Shown: positions 63,878-64,000 of the stretch, one piece after another
Layout of the letters: every line of letters begins with the position of its first letter
Numbering within the stretch: the first letter of the stretch is position 1
DNA from: Pseudomonas antarctica
GTDB taxonomy: Bacteria > Pseudomonadota > Gammaproteobacteria > Pseudomonadales > Pseudomonadaceae
Direction of reading: 5' to 3'
DNA length: 64,000 nucleotides
Assembly: GCF_001647715.1 (NCBI RefSeq)
Contig: NZ_CP015600.1
Location: 6,324,001-6,388,000, forward strand
Position numbers and translations under genes: made by a program
The notes under the pieces: generated by a model
Database searches by the model: none
The model's input: only the letters and a program-made list of their open reading frames with translations
Told to the model about the DNA's origin: nothing

Positions 63878-64000
63878 TGCACTTCGCCGCCCATCTGTGG
63901 ATGCCATTCCTCGACTTTGTCTTTATGCGCCGCGCGCTCATCGGCGGGCTGGTCCTCGCTTGCAGCACCGCGCCGCTGGGCGTGTTTCTGATCCTGCGCC
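63877..64000 (+). CDS. metal ABC transporter permease (3' truncated)
   Basis: The first 41 residues are visible before the window ends. It starts with an ATG that shares one base with the ATPase stop. The text (M-P-F-L-D-F-V-F-M-R-R-A-L-I-G-G, then a hydrophobic segment G-L-V-L-A-C-S-T-A-P-L-G-V-F) matches the start of ABC-3 family permeases such as ZnuB. It should pair with the ATPase encoded just before it. Confidence 0.85.
   Translation, partial: MHFAAHLWMPFLDFVFMRRALIGGLVLACSTAPLGVFLILR

Overview
The window is chromosomal DNA of a Pseudomonas, most likely of the P. fluorescens group. The evidence is the high GC content, the gene order ubiC-ubiA-phoB-phoR and pstS-pstC-pstA-pstB-phoU, the very long PstA and PstC proteins, the two-subunit pyruvate carboxylase with its LysR regulator, and many REP/REPIN palindromes of the GTGGGAGC...GCTCCCAC type. 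No rRNA, tRNA, CRISPR array, insertion sequence or prophage was recognised. Both ends cut genes: an Rhs gene at the left and a metal-transporter permease at the right.

Layout. 1-2.7 kb: the end of an Rhs polymorphic toxin with a nuclease-like tip, plus its immunity gene. 2.7-6.7 kb: HU protein, rubredoxin reductase and rubredoxin, ubiC-ubiA, and a small secreted repeat protein. 6.7-19.5 kb: the phosphate regulon (phoB, phoR, pstSCAB, phoU), with three Pho boxes of identical geometry, interrupted by a CorC-type membrane protein, a RelE/XRE toxin-antitoxin pair and a CheY-like regulator. 19.6-25.5 kb: an MHS transporter, thioesterase, mutarotase, two small envelope proteins and purEK behind a possible attenuator leader. 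25.8-32 kb: a LysR regulator divergent from aspA, then GNAT, Na+/alanine symporter and asparaginase, which looks like an amino-acid (Asp/Asn/Ala) block. 32-38.7 kb: an AraC regulator, a polyamine deacetylase coupled to a polyamine-binding protein, a MocR regulator divergent from a PaiB-like gene, and two GNATs. 38.7-40.2 kb: an autotransporter preceded by a scrap of a second copy. 40.3-46 kb: pycB-pycA with divergent pycR, a tiny gene overlapping pycR, and a HexR-like regulator. 46-57 kb: a GGDEF-EAL protein, uvrD, Tim44-like and SMI1/KNR4 proteins, a CPA2 antiporter, a thioesterase, pdxY and a DUF3301 protein.

57-64 kb is the most coherent accessory block: a zinc-starvation (Zur) island. Two near-perfect Zur-type palindromes sit in divergent promoters. 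The first lies between dksA2 (zinc-finger-less DksA; operon dksA2-zigA-DUF1826-cobW) and a small secreted four-cysteine protein. The second lies between a periplasmic amidase and folE2, which is translationally coupled to a metal ABC transporter. The block combines zinc-independent replacements (DksA2, FolE2), COG0523 GTPases that may deliver metal, a metal importer and envelope proteins. Its DUF1826 member shows residues compatible with an Fe(II)/2-oxoglutarate oxygenase core, which I flag as the most speculative but interesting lead.
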